A DNA stretch of 64,000 bases, taken from positions 18,052 through 82,051 of the forward strand of contig CAJQGR010000007.1 in NCBI GenBank assembly GCA_905477785.1, written 5' to 3'. Made by a program: the position numbers and the translations under genes. Shown in pieces: positions 16,949 through 25,647 of the stretch. A model generated the notes under the pieces. That model did no database searches and had not been told where the DNA came from. It worked only from the letters and a program-made list of their open reading frames with translations. The first letter of the stretch is position 1, and every line of letters starts with the position of its first letter. This DNA comes from an uncultured Hellea sp. (lineage in GTDB: Bacteria; Pseudomonadota; Alphaproteobacteria; Caulobacterales; Maricaulaceae).

Positions 16949-17827
16949 CTAATATACTCTTGCCGGATTCGGTAAGTTTGGCGAACCTAACATCTCTCTA
17001 TGGCTAGGCGGTTGCTTGCCGTTACGGTCTTTAATTCCGTAGCGATCTTTTGCAATTTCAGCGCCAACTAATGTGTAACCACTTATTTCTTGGGCTTTTG
17101 TGTCATTAGCAATCGCATATAGAATATGACCTGTGAACTGAGGAGTTTCAGCCATTGCTATAAAATCTTTATATTGCTCAGGGTGAACCTCTGCAGCGAT
17201 AAGCGCACGCTCTGTCAAGAGAGGGCCCATCCATATCGATACAGCTTGAACATTAAATGGTTCTAAATCAACTGCCATATCATGAGCAAGTTTATCTAAG
17301 CCAGCTTTTTGAGCACCATAAGCAGGACCATGCATATAACAACTCGCACCAAAAGATGAGCCCATAGCGATCAATCCACTCTTTTGTTTAGTCATAATCT
17401 TTGCTGCGTGCCAGCTCGCTACATATGCCGATCGTAATCCAACGTTCAGTATATTCTGGGCATTTAATTCCTTATCCCAAAAAGGCTTTTGCTCAATAAG
17501 TTGGTGGTGAATATAGGCTGCATTATTCATCAAAATATCTAGACGCCCTTGTTCATCCATAACTTTTTCAAAAAGATTTTCGATCTGATTATCATCAGCG
17601 CTGTCACAAATAACAGCTATACCCTTACCTCCAACATTACTGCACTCTTCAGCAGTTTGCTCAACGGTACCTGGCAAAGCAGTTCCATCCCAGCCCTTTG
17701 CCTTTCCTACTATTTTTGTTCTTCCAGTAACATAAACAGTCATTCCCTTTTCTGCTAGACCCAGTGCTATACCTTTACCTGCCCCTCTACTAGCGCCTGT
17801 TACAATTGCAACTTTCGGATTTGGCAT
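16949..17827 (-). CDS. SDR family oxidoreductase, long form
   Basis: This short-chain dehydrogenase has about 292 residues when begun at MPNPKVAIVTG. A GGGGGT four bases before that ATG supports it over the track start seven residues upstream. The cofactor motif GASRGAGKG, NNAA in place of NNAG, and the catalytic Ser with YGAQK are visible. An insertion between the first strands and a C-terminal tail (GKQPPSHREMLGSP) make it longer than the classical form. It heads the operon SDR-MFS-esterase-sulfotransferase, and three-box element D points at it. The substrate is unknown. Confidence 0.85.
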   Translation of the reverse strand: MPNPKVAIVTGASRGAGKGIALGLAEKGMTVYVTGRTKIVGKAKGWDGTALPGTVEQTAEECSNVGGKGIAVICDSADDNQIENLFEKVMDEQGRLDILMNNAAYIHHQLIEQKPFWDKELNAQNILNVGLRSAYVASWHAAKIMTKQKSGLIAMGSSFGASCYMHGPAYGAQKAGLDKLAHDMAVDLEPFNVQAVSIWMGPLLTERALIAAEVHPEQYKDFIAMAETPQFTGHILYAIANDTKAQEISGYTLVGAEIAKDRYGIKDRNGKQPPSHREMLGSPNLPNPARVY

Positions 17828-17882
17828 AATTACCCCCATAAATAACAAAATCTTTAGATAACCAATAACAGAGATGTTAGAA

Positions 17883-17951
17883 TGCGCAATAATTTTGTCA
17901 TAATTTTACGTATTCTAAGAAATAATAGGTCATTTATCTTGATTTTGCGTA
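17883..17951 (-). promoter_or_regulatory. Three-box element D, facing SDR-MFS-esterase-sulfotransferase operon
   Basis: On the minus strand the order is TACGCA (17951-17946), N33, TACGTA (17912-17907), N18, TGCGCA (17888-17883), with the spacers identical to elements A, B, C and F. The middle box is palindromic TACGTA rather than TGCGTA. The divergent dehydrogenase gene at 17996 shares the region, and a partial hexamer TGCGAT lies just upstream of that gene's ribosome site. Confidence 0.72.
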
Positions 17952-17995
17952 GTTTTTAGACAAAAATAACATATAATTTGCGATAGGGGCCAAAT

Positions 17996-19702
17996 ATGAC
18001 ACCGGATAATAAAAACTGGCACTCGGATGTAGAATCAAAAATGGTGTTAGAAACAGAAAATGATATAACTTGGTCAGTAGTAGCAGATGTAGTTATTGTT
18101 GGCCTAGGCGGAGCTGGGGTGGCAGCAGCTTTAGAATCAATTGAATCTGGAAATAGTGTCTTAGCGATCGATAAATATGAGAGCGGTGGAGCCACCAAAG
18201 CAAGTGGTGGAGTAATATATGCAGGGGGTGGAACAAGTTTGCAAAAAGAGGCAGGAGTCAAAGATACTGCCAAAAATATGTTTAACTATTTAAAGTTAGA
18301 AACCCAGAATATAGTATCAGATCAAACTTTGAAAGATTTTTGCAAGAAAAGTGCCTCCACTGTTGATTGGCTTATCAATCATGGTGTCGAATTAAGAAGT
18401 ACTCTTTGGCAGTATAAAACATCATATCCTTCACCAGAATATTTTTTGTATCACAGTGACAATAGTCTTGTTGAAAACTATAAAAAAAGTGCTTTTCCTG
18501 CTGCACGCGGTCACCGTGGCTATGTTCCTGAAAAACAAGGGGCAAAGGCAACTAATTTAGGCGGATCAATCTTTGACCCGCTAAAGGCCAGTGCAATAAA
18601 AAAAGGGTTAGTAATTCATAACTTTACAGAAGTCAGGCAACTCATAACTAATAAAAAAAATGAGGTAATAGGATTAAAAGCTTATCAATTTAATAATAAA
18701 AACGAACTTCAAGAGTATAAAAATCTTAGGAAAAAAGCATCAAAATTATTAGCTCTATTTCCACCCATAGTGCCAGGATCTAAATATTTCTTCAAAAAAG
18801 CTATGTCATTGATGGAAAAAGCAAATACTTTATTAATCAAAAGAAAAGAAGTTTATATAAGATGCAACAAAGGAATTATATTATCTGCTGGAGGATTTGT
18901 TTTTAACAGAAGAATGGTAGAATATTATGCCCCTAAATACAAAGATGGATATCCCCTAGGTACTGAGGGTGACAATGGCTCGGGCATTAGACTTGGTCAA
19001 TCAGTTGGAGGAATTGCTAAAAATATGGACCGCATGACAGCATGGCGGTTTATAAATCCACCAATTTCTTTTGCTAAAGGCATGATAATAAACACTGATG
19101 GCAAACGTTTTATAAATGAAATGGTCTACGGGGCAACTCTTGGTGTTGAAATGACAGAGCATCATAATGGTTCAGCATGGATGATTCTGGATAAAGTATT
19201 AGTCAAAAAATCTTTAGAAGATGTCAAAAAGAAAAAAGCATTAGCATTTCAACGAGCACTAGCAAAATTAAACATCTACTTTGGCTCTAAAAAAGCGAAT
19301 TCTGTAACTAAGCTTGCCAGATTAATAGGTGTTAATGCGAAAAACCTTGAAAAGGAAATATTAAAATACAACAAAATAGCAAGAGGTGAAATTTTAGATC
19401 CATTTGGTAAAACCAAATATGAAACAAAAGAGTTAAATCTAAATAATATCGTTGCTATTGATATTAGTTTAAACGCTAAACTATTTCCATGCCCCACCCT
19501 TTCTTTGGGTGGACTCTCTGTAAATGAAAAAACTGGTTCAGTACTGAATAATCAAAATACATCTATTTCCGGACTATATGCTGCAGGAAGAAACGCTATA
19601 GGTGTTGCATCTTGGAGTTATGTCAGCGGCTTATCTATAGCAGATTGTATCTATTCTGGTCGCCGTGCAGCAACATCAATTAATAATAAAAAGAAAATTT
19701 AA
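17996..19702 (+). CDS. FAD-dependent 3-ketosteroid dehydrogenase homologue, delta4-(5alpha) type (TesI/KSTD family)
   Basis: This 568-residue flavoprotein has the GLGGAGVAAALE dinucleotide motif at residues 36-47, then GGATKASGGVIYAGGGT as in delta4-(5alpha)-3-ketosteroid dehydrogenase of Rhodococcus. By recalled alignment with that enzyme, the catalytic Tyr in EMVYGATLG and the Tyr and Ser of SYVSGLS appear conserved, as does LYAAGR near the end. The family desaturates 5alpha-3-ketosteroids to delta4-3-ketosteroids with an external electron acceptor. An inserted, lysine-rich segment around residues 225-290 lengthens it by about 70 residues. AGGGG six bases before the ATG fits translation. 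It is transcribed alone and converges on the FGE gene with a four-base overlap. Delta1 activity is an alternative. Confidence 0.82.
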   Translation: MTPDNKNWHSDVESKMVLETENDITWSVVADVVIVGLGGAGVAAALESIESGNSVLAIDKYESGGATKASGGVIYAGGGTSLQKEAGVKDTAKNMFNYLKLETQNIVSDQTLKDFCKKSASTVDWLINHGVELRSTLWQYKTSYPSPEYFLYHSDNSLVENYKKSAFPAARGHRGYVPEKQGAKATNLGGSIFDPLKASAIKKGLVIHNFTEVRQLITNKKNEVIGLKAYQFNNKNELQEYKNLRKKASKLLALFPPIVPGSKYFFKKAMSLMEKANTLLIKRKEVYIRCNKGIILSAGGFVFNRRMVEYYAPKYKDGYPLGTEGDNGSGIRLGQSVGGIAKNMDRMTAWRFINPPISFAKGMIINTDGKRFINEMVYGATLGVEMTEHHNGSAWMILDKVLVKKSLEDVKKKKALAFQRALAKLNIYFGSKKANSVTKLARLIGVNAKNLEKEILKYNKIARGEILDPFGKTKYETKELNLNNIVAIDISLNAKLFPCPTLSLGGLSVNEKTGSVLNNQNTSISGLYAAGRNAIGVASWSYVSGLSIADCIYSGRRAATSINNKKKI

Positions 19703-20649
19703 TAACTACGTACTATCCTAAAACCAGTATGGGAAGTACTAAGCATAAGATCTTGAGCTTGTCTTGCAGCTGGTCGGTATCGATAACAGTAAGATTTTGC
19801 ACAAAGATATGAGCCTCCTTTGATAACTCCTACAGGAATATCATTTTGAGCTGGGTCATAGCCAGTAGGGTAAAATTCTTTAAGGTTCCCAGGCTTATGC
19901 CCTGGATAATAAACAGAAGATGTCCACTCCCAAACATTTCCAATCATATCATACAAACCAAAACCATTAGGCGGATAGCTACCAACAGGCGCAACTCCAA
20001 CAAACCCATCGTCTTTTGTATTAATTACTGGAAAAATTCCATCCCAAGTATTAGCCTTGTTTTTTAAAGCACTCTGCTCTGCATCAGACCAGCTCATAAG
20101 AGTGCCATCTAAACCACCTCGGGCTGCATATTCCCATTCTTCTTCAGTCGGTATTCTGCCTCCTGCCCAAGAGGCATAAGCTTTTGCATCATCAAGGGTA
20201 ATATGTACAACAGGTTCTTGAGGTTTAAAACTAGCCTTATTTAAACCTTGAGGATTTCTCCAATTTGCACCAATTTTATAATTCCACCAACTATTGGATC
20301 TAGTATTTTCGGGTATGATAAATACAGCAGAGCCTGGATCTATATTAACATCCGTATCAATATCCCACCCAGACTCAGCTTTTGATACATAACCCGTCTC
20401 ATTAACAAATATATTAAATTCATAATTTGATATTTCGTGCGACCAAATTTCAAATGGCTCCACACAAACCTCTACCACTGGCCCTTCCTCAATGTATATC
20501 GAAGCTTCTCCCATACTAAAGCATGCGCCCTCAAGTTTAACCCAAGAAGCTTTAGGCGCTATATGATTCTGAGAGGAATTATTAACTTCATTGCAACCAA
20601 CAATATAAAAACAAATGATAGATAGAAAAAAAAATTTTATCACTTTCAC
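19699..20649 (-). CDS. Formylglycine-generating enzyme, predicted lipoprotein
   Basis: This 316-residue protein has the complete FGE-sulfatase domain. The diagnostic active-site segment GGSYLCAKSYCYRYRPAAR near the C-terminus carries Cys283 and Cys288, spaced as the two copper-binding cysteines of human and actinobacterial FGE. IPTEEEWEYAARGG and YDMIGNVWEWTS are also family hallmarks. FGE oxidises the Cys of CxPxR in sulfatases to formylglycine. The N-terminus is a signal with lipobox IVGC (Cys19), so it should act outside the cytoplasm, unlike typical bacterial FGE. The track start is a GTG; AGAGG fits better with a GTG two codons later. Its target is probably the lipoprotein sulfatase at 58777. 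Confidence 0.88.
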   Translation of the reverse strand: MKVIKFFFLSIICFYIVGCNEVNNSSQNHIAPKASWVKLEGACFSMGEASIYIEEGPVVEVCVEPFEIWSHEISNYEFNIFVNETGYVSKAESGWDIDTDVNIDPGSAVFIIPENTRSNSWWNYKIGANWRNPQGLNKASFKPQEPVVHITLDDAKAYASWAGGRIPTEEEWEYAARGGLDGTLMSWSDAEQSALKNKANTWDGIFPVINTKDDGFVGVAPVGSYPPNGFGLYDMIGNVWEWTSSVYYPGHKPGNLKEFYPTGYDPAQNDIPVGVIKGGSYLCAKSYCYRYRPAARQAQDLMLSTSHTGFRIVRSY

Positions 20650-20651
20650 CT

Positions 20652-21809
20652 CTATAAGTATGTTTTTATGTAATGTTTAAATTTGTTACTTATGGTTTCA
20701 TCAGTCAAACCATAATCGCTTAGCTTATAGTTATGTTTTTGACGATTTTCACGCTTATTTGAATTTATCCAATTTTTCATCATTTCTTTCGTAAAATAAT
20801 CATCTTTAATACCAATAGACTTCAATACCTCAGTTCCTATTTTCTGAGGTGTTTGAACTAAATCTAAATAATTGATATCAACAAACCTGTCCTCTGGGAA
20901 AGAATTTCGAATTTTAATAAAATTATCTAACCAATACGAAAGACGGTTAAGCCAATAATTACCAATGTCTAAATCAGAAATATTATTTGTATTTATTTTA
21001 TAAAGAGCTGACTCCATGCTGCAATAAGATGGAACCGTTGAACAAGGATCACGATGGGTCATTATTAATTTAGCTTTAGGAAAATATTTAACCACAGTAG
21101 CTAAAGACATTAAATGGCCTGGAGTTTTAAGAATCCAGCTTTTATTTTTTCTACTTGGGTCTTGCCATTGTAAAGATTGCAATATTTCTATTAGATCAGA
21201 ATAAGATTTATCTGGGTTTTGATTAGTTAACCAATTTGCATAATCAGGCACAAAGTAAGTACTCTCAAGCATTGAGCTAGAAAAAAGCTGGCCAAGAATA
21301 ATTACCTCCTCATCTGCTTGCTCAATATCCATTGGATGAATTGACATTAGATGAGGAATTTTTTCCAACATGAAGCTTAACATAACTTTAGCTAGATCTT
21401 TTCTTTGAGAAGGATTGTTATACTCTTCTTTTTCAAGTGGCGTATAGTTTTGGGCCTCAAACCATTTTACAGCAGTTAGTTCAGGAGCCGACGCGAGCAT
21501 ACGATGCAACATAGTGCTACCTGTCCTAGGTAGACCAGTTAGAACCCCCTTAACATCCACTTTCTCATTAAGTATTTGCGGGTGCATTTTTATCAAATTC
21601 TTATGCCTCAACCTATTTATTAGTGCACCAATAATCATTTGCTCAGCACCAAAATAACCCTCACTTGAAAGTCTAGCTTGAGTATTAAGTGACTTAATAA
21701 ATACATCAATATTTGGAAAAAACCATTCATCCCCAAAATCACTTAAACCTGTGGCTTGCATTGCTTTGTTAATTAAAATTTCCTTATTAGGAACCATAAA
21801 TATAACCAT
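20652..21809 (-). CDS. Sulfotransferase-family protein
   Basis: This is a 385-residue cytoplasmic protein with the phosphosulfate-binding loop LTGLPRTGSTMLHRMLASA and the segment KLIMTHRDPCSTVPSYCS, the second PAPS-contact region. Its N-terminus ATGLSDFGDEWF resembles residues of the other sulfotransferase here (TGLSDFGDESF), so the two are paralogues. It lies two bases upstream of the FGE gene on the same strand, so a PAPS-using enzyme and a sulfatase activator are probably co-transcribed. Divergent from it is the SDR at 21901. The acceptor is unknown. The intergenic region has TACGAA and TTCGTA hexamers but not the canonical boxes. Confidence 0.8.
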   Translation of the reverse strand: MVIFMVPNKEILINKAMQATGLSDFGDEWFFPNIDVFIKSLNTQARLSSEGYFGAEQMIIGALINRLRHKNLIKMHPQILNEKVDVKGVLTGLPRTGSTMLHRMLASAPELTAVKWFEAQNYTPLEKEEYNNPSQRKDLAKVMLSFMLEKIPHLMSIHPMDIEQADEEVIILGQLFSSSMLESTYFVPDYANWLTNQNPDKSYSDLIEILQSLQWQDPSRKNKSWILKTPGHLMSLATVVKYFPKAKLIMTHRDPCSTVPSYCSMESALYKINTNNISDLDIGNYWLNRLSYWLDNFIKIRNSFPEDRFVDINYLDLVQTPQKIGTEVLKSIGIKDDYFTKEMMKNWINSNKRENRQKHNYKLSDYGLTDETISNKFKHYIKTYL

Positions 21810-21900
21810 TTCGTTTCATTTTTATCTTATTACTACGAAATCTAAACATATTTAAAAGATTTTATTTTATATTCGTAGATATTTAAGCTAAACAGCACTC

Positions 21901-22680
21901 ATGTTACTTCAAGATAAAGTTATTATAATCAGTGGTGTTGGAGCTGGCATGGGAAGTAGAATGGCAAAGTTAGCTGCTCTAGAAGGGGCTAAGGTAGGTC
22001 TTGCTTCAAGAAATATAGATTACATAAATACAGTAGCAAATGAAATAATAAATCAAGGTGGAGAAGCATTAGCTTGCTCAACTGATGTTACATGTAAAGA
22101 AGATTGTCATAAATTGGTAAAAAAAGTTGGAAAAAAATATGGCCGCATAGATGGACTGATTAATAGTGCATATCAACATGGAGAGTGGGCAACAACTGAT
22201 AGTACTAATGCAGATAGCTGGGCTGATATTTATAATGTTAACTGTGTAGGTGCACTTAGGATGGCCCAAGCTGTATTGCCATACATGAAATCTTGTGGCG
22301 GTGGAGCAATTGTTAATGTTTCCACCATGACTACTGTTAATCCATTTCCCGGTGAAGCGTCATATGCAGCTAGTAAAGGAGGGCTTAATGTATTAACCAA
22401 ACACATGGCAAATGACTTTGGTCGCTTTGGTATACGAGTCAACGCATGCAGAATGGGCTGGATAGGTGGTGATCCGGTTTATGGGTACATCGATGCTCAA
22501 GTAAATAACGGACGAAAGCGTGAAGATGTCATAAACGAAATCACCGATAGAATTCCAATCGGAATTATACCACCGGAAGAGGATTGTGCTAAAGCTGTGC
22601 TGTATTTTGTATCTGATTATGCCAAGGTCATTACAGGAGCAACACTGGACGTTAATGGTGGCCAATACATGGCGCCATAA
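21901..22680 (+). CDS. SDR family oxidoreductase
   Basis: This is a 259-residue short-chain dehydrogenase. GVGAGMGSR replaces the usual GxxxGIG glycine pattern but keeps spacing, NSAY stands where NNAG is expected, and the catalytic Ser-Thr strand is followed by YAASK. It ends ITGATLDVNGGQYM. No clear ribosome site precedes the ATG. It leads the four-gene operon SDR-DUF1214-NTF2-SRPBCC, with its TAA overlapping the next ATG (TAATG). The substrate is unknown. Changes in the NNAG region occur in SDRs of steroid clusters and do not argue against activity. Confidence 0.85.
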   Translation: MLLQDKVIIISGVGAGMGSRMAKLAALEGAKVGLASRNIDYINTVANEIINQGGEALACSTDVTCKEDCHKLVKKVGKKYGRIDGLINSAYQHGEWATTDSTNADSWADIYNVNCVGALRMAQAVLPYMKSCGGGAIVNVSTMTTVNPFPGEASYAASKGGLNVLTKHMANDFGRFGIRVNACRMGWIGGDPVYGYIDAQVNNGRKREDVINEITDRIPIGIIPPEEDCAKAVLYFVSDYAKVITGATLDVNGGQYMAP

Positions 22681-23741
22681 TGAATGATTCAAAAAAAATA
22701 TGGAGCGATTTTTGTGATCAACTCAAAATTTCTGGTGAAAATGTTCTAAAATCAAGCCTTGCACTAAGTGAGTTAGATAAAGCAGAAGGTATTAGATATC
22801 TCACTCGTCTCTTACGCATAGGTTTAGAGATGCATTTGGAAAATAATAACCCAAAATTTCCAAGTTTTTATCAAGCCTCACATTCAACTGCTAAAATAGG
22901 GGCAGACAATCCAGATAATTTTTACCAAAATGCAACCATTTCAAGTTCTTATAAATATAGAATATCAGGACATAGAGGGACGGTTCCCATATTAAGCTTT
23001 GGTACAAAAGCTAATAGGTACGCTGTAGATGGTACTATGGCATCAACAGGAGAACTCGACATAAGAGATATTTCCTGTGAAGATGATGGGTCTTTTGAAA
23101 TTATTGTAAGTAAAGACAAAGTTGATGGAAATTGGCTACCTTTAGAGAATGACTCAAGCATACTCATTGTGAGGCAAACTTTTTTTGATCGCTCAAAAGA
23201 AGAAAAAGCTCGGGTAGAAATCAAAACAATTAACCAATTCGATAAACCTGAACCAATTAGGTTAAAAGAGTTATCAGTTTCACTTTCTAATATTCCACTC
23301 TTCATAAACGGCACATCAAAAGTATTTCTAAATTGGGCAACACTTTTTAAAGAGCAACACAGAAATAGGCTTAGCACAACTGAGCAATCTATGTTTTCAA
23401 AAGCTGGTGGAGATCCAATGATTTATTATCTTCACGGATGGTGGGAATTAAAAGATAATCAGGCATTAAAAATATCATGCTTTTTGCCCAATTGTATCGG
23501 CTGGAATTTTCAAATAAATAATATATGGATGGAAAGTCTTGATTATAAAAATCATAATATTCATACAAATAATATTTTAGCAGAAAAAAACCCAGATGGC
23601 ACTGTAACTATAATAATCTCAAAAAAACCCCAAAAGGGTAATTGGCTTGATACAGCCGAACACAAACGAGGCACGATGCTATGGAGATGGACAGGGGCAG
23701 AAAGTCATCCCTTACCAAAAGTGGAGGTTATAAATGTCTGA
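22680..23741 (+). CDS. DUF1214-like protein
   Basis: This is a 353-residue soluble protein with no signal peptide. The C-terminal motif GNWLDTAEHKRGTMLWRW resembles the DUF1214 signature seen in proteins adjacent to steroid and terpene degradation genes. The middle region (residues about 90-150) is beta-rich. The biochemical role is not established for the family. It starts in a TAATG overlap with the SDR and overlaps the NTF2-like gene by eight bases, so it belongs to this operon. The call rests on my memory of the signature and could be wrong at family level. Confidence 0.6.
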   Translation: MNDSKKIWSDFCDQLKISGENVLKSSLALSELDKAEGIRYLTRLLRIGLEMHLENNNPKFPSFYQASHSTAKIGADNPDNFYQNATISSSYKYRISGHRGTVPILSFGTKANRYAVDGTMASTGELDIRDISCEDDGSFEIIVSKDKVDGNWLPLENDSSILIVRQTFFDRSKEEKARVEIKTINQFDKPEPIRLKELSVSLSNIPLFINGTSKVFLNWATLFKEQHRNRLSTTEQSMFSKAGGDPMIYYLHGWWELKDNQALKISCFLPNCIGWNFQINNIWMESLDYKNHNIHTNNILAEKNPDGTVTIIISKKPQKGNWLDTAEHKRGTMLWRWTGAESHPLPKVEVINV

Positions 23742-24204
23742 ATTGGAAATACGTCTTCAAAAACTTGAGTCAGAAAGTGAAATAAGAAAGCTAAAAGCTC
23801 GCTACCTGAATGCTTGTGATACAAAAAATGTTGAGCTTATGAGAGATTGCTTCACTTCTGATGCCGAAATTCAATTTCCTCCACTTGGTAATTTTGATTT
23901 AGAGGGCCTAATTAAAATCTTCCAAGAAGTAGCGGCTACTACACCAATATCCGACATTCACCATGGACATAATGGCGAAATTGAGATTCAAGGTTCCACT
24001 GCAAATGGTAGATGGAATCTTGGCTTTGCCACCTATGACCCGCGAACTAAAAATTTTCGTATGATGAGTAGCATATATGAAGATCGTTACAGAAAAACTG
24101 ATAATGGGTGGCGAATTTGCTTCACTAAATCAACACCAAGAACAATAATTGATGGCATTCTTAAAGATGAGGGCTTAACAATTAATTGGAATGAAAATAT
24201 ATAA
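23734..24204 (+). CDS. NTF2-like (SnoaL-like) protein
   Basis: This is a 156-residue protein with the family's N-terminal pattern LESESEIRKLKARYLNACDTKN, a cone-shaped fold signature (DCFTSDAEIQFP) and closing strands YEDRYRKTDNGWRICFTKS. Related proteins include ketosteroid isomerases and limonene-epoxide-like hydrolases, but catalytic residues cannot be assigned. It overlaps the DUF1214 gene by eight bases and precedes the SRPBCC gene by nine. The DUF1214-NTF2-SRPBCC trio may handle a hydrophobic intermediate, because both small folds bind lipophilic ligands. Confidence 0.75.
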   Translation: MSELEIRLQKLESESEIRKLKARYLNACDTKNVELMRDCFTSDAEIQFPPLGNFDLEGLIKIFQEVAATTPISDIHHGHNGEIEIQGSTANGRWNLGFATYDPRTKNFRMMSSIYEDRYRKTDNGWRICFTKSTPRTIIDGILKDEGLTINWNENI

Positions 24205-24213
24205 GGAAGAGAA

Positions 24214-24702
24214 ATGGATAAGAATTTAACCTACATAGACCCAGAAGCTGTAGTTGTTTCCAAAACTGTAGAAATTAATGCCCCCTCTAGTTTAGTTTGG
24301 GAAATTTTACTTGATATGAAAAACTATAATAAATGGAATCCATTTTGCGTTGAGTGTGAATCAACATTAGAAATTGGTGCGGCTGTAAATATGAAGTTAA
24401 AGTCATACGTAAATTGCGAACCATCATATTTCAATAATACTGAATTTGTATGCGAACTAATTTCTGAAAAAAAAATATCATGGGAACTGCCACATTATGA
24501 TGCATGGCCCTATCCAGCACGAAGAGATCAATTCATTAAAAAACTAAGCGAAAATAGTAGTGCTTACTATTCAACAGATCAATTTCTAGGCCCCAATGGA
24601 ATACATGTGATGAGATTTGCAGGACCATGGGTTAAACAAGCATTCGATGATACAGCGGATGCATTAAAAATTTATGCTGAAGAAAAATTTATATCTAACT
24701 AG
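24214..24702 (+). CDS. SRPBCC (START-like) domain protein
   Basis: This is a 162-residue protein of the SRPBCC superfamily, with EINAPSSLVWEILLDMKNYNKWNPF at residues about 20-44, a classic START-like opening. The fold forms a deep hydrophobic pocket that binds sterols, lipids or polyketides; some members are cyclases or hydratases. A GGAAGAG precedes the ATG at a good distance. It is the last gene of the operon begun at 21901, and its 3' end overlaps the convergent NTF2-like gene by eight bases. A carrier or isomerase role on a steroid is inferred only from fold and context. Confidence 0.75.
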   Translation: MDKNLTYIDPEAVVVSKTVEINAPSSLVWEILLDMKNYNKWNPFCVECESTLEIGAAVNMKLKSYVNCEPSYFNNTEFVCELISEKKISWELPHYDAWPYPARRDQFIKKLSENSSAYYSTDQFLGPNGIHVMRFAGPWVKQAFDDTADALKIYAEEKFISN

Positions 24703-25144
24703 AAATAGGTACAAAGTCCTCAGGAACATTATGAAAATAACTTAGGGACTCATATCGTGCGGCAATTTTCCAACTACCAGAAATTTTAACTAATTTATCA
24801 AAATACCAAAGCCCCACAAAAAAAGTATGCGGAGACTTATTTCGTTCAATCACCATAGGGTTGAAAAGCATAGTTTTTGATTGTGCAGTTAATCCATCCA
24901 CTTCAATCTTTGGCAATCCCATCATATGTTGCATTGACAAAAAGGGCTTGAGAGCTTTTTCGAGATACAGTTTAATCTCTTTTAAATTGCCTTTTATTCC
25001 TCCTGCCTCTGTAAAGTCAATAATAGCATTATCAGTGAAAATCTCATTTAACAACTTCCATTCACGAGTATCAATAGCTTCACAATAAGACATCAGTAAA
25101 TCTTGAATCTCTAAACGATCAGAAATTTCTTGAAGCTTATACAT
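24695..25144 (-). CDS. NTF2-like (SnoaL-like) protein
   Basis: This is a 149-residue member of the SnoaL-like family, recognised by EISDRLEIQDLLMSYCEAIDTREW, LNEIFTDNAIIDFTEAGG and the closing strand GSWKIAARYESL. The Asp pair near the first helix is typical of the family, but function is unknown. It is co-directional with the two Lrp/AsnC genes and follows the second by eleven bases. It is therefore probably co-transcribed with the regulators, which links them directly to a catabolic-type protein. Confidence 0.75.
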   Translation of the reverse strand: MYKLQEISDRLEIQDLLMSYCEAIDTREWKLLNEIFTDNAIIDFTEAGGIKGNLKEIKLYLEKALKPFLSMQHMMGLPKIEVDGLTAQSKTMLFNPMVIERNKSPHTFFVGLWYFDKLVKISGSWKIAARYESLSYFHNVPEDFVPISS

Positions 25145-25155
25145 AATTCATAAAT

Positions 25156-25638
25156 CTAAAAGTTATCCAGAAGGGGTGTGACAATTTTTGCTACTCTGTT
25201 ATCATATTTTACAACATCCACAACAACAGACGTCTCAACCAATCGAACTCCCTCAAGGTCTAATATTTTATTGCTTGCAACCTGATGGACTTCAGAAAGA
25301 CCCTCAAACAAACCTATTGCCAATATATCAAAACGGCCTAAAAGAATTATAACACCATTGATTTCTGGCAAGTTAGCTATTCTTTTTGCTACTTCTTTTA
25401 TTGAATTCTGCTCAGCATGAATTCCAATATATGCTAGCTGAGGGGTGTCAAGATTAGACATATTGGTAACTGCTGTAAAACGGATATAATTTTCGTCTTC
25501 CAACCTTTTTACCCGGGAGCGAATAGTACCTTCCGTAAAACCAAGTTGTGTCGCTATTTTGCGATTTGATAGACGTGCGTCTGTAGATAATAACTGTATT
25601 ATTTTCTGGTCAAGGTCATCAATCTTATAACTAGTCAC
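25156..25638 (-). CDS. Lrp/AsnC family transcriptional regulator (second of tandem pair)
   Basis: This is a 160-residue Lrp/AsnC regulator. The N-terminal winged HTH spans residues about 5-60 (DLDQKIIQLLSTDARLSNRKIATQLGFTEGTIRSRV), followed by a linker strand and the RAM ligand domain (about 70-150). Proteins of this type form dimers and octamers that bind several phased sites and often wrap DNA. It lies nine bases downstream of a paralogous regulator gene and upstream of an NTF2-like gene. Because three-box element E sits before this operon, one or both regulators are the best local candidates for the protein reading the three-box sites. That is inference. Confidence 0.88.
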   Translation of the reverse strand: MTSYKIDDLDQKIIQLLSTDARLSNRKIATQLGFTEGTIRSRVKRLEDENYIRFTAVTNMSNLDTPQLAYIGIHAEQNSIKEVAKRIANLPEINGVIILLGRFDILAIGLFEGLSEVHQVASNKILDLEGVRLVETSVVVDVVKYDNRVAKIVTPLLDNF

Positions 25639-25647
25639 TTATAACTC

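Noticed and set aside
19196-19290. Lysine-rich inserts in the KSTD homologue as a sign of frameshift
   Set aside because: The frame stays open, and the flanking motifs and conserved C-terminus remain in the same frame, so it is an insertion and not damage.
22949-23377. 142-residue minus-strand ORF
   Set aside because: Antisense inside the DUF1214-like gene, which is translationally coupled to its neighbours.
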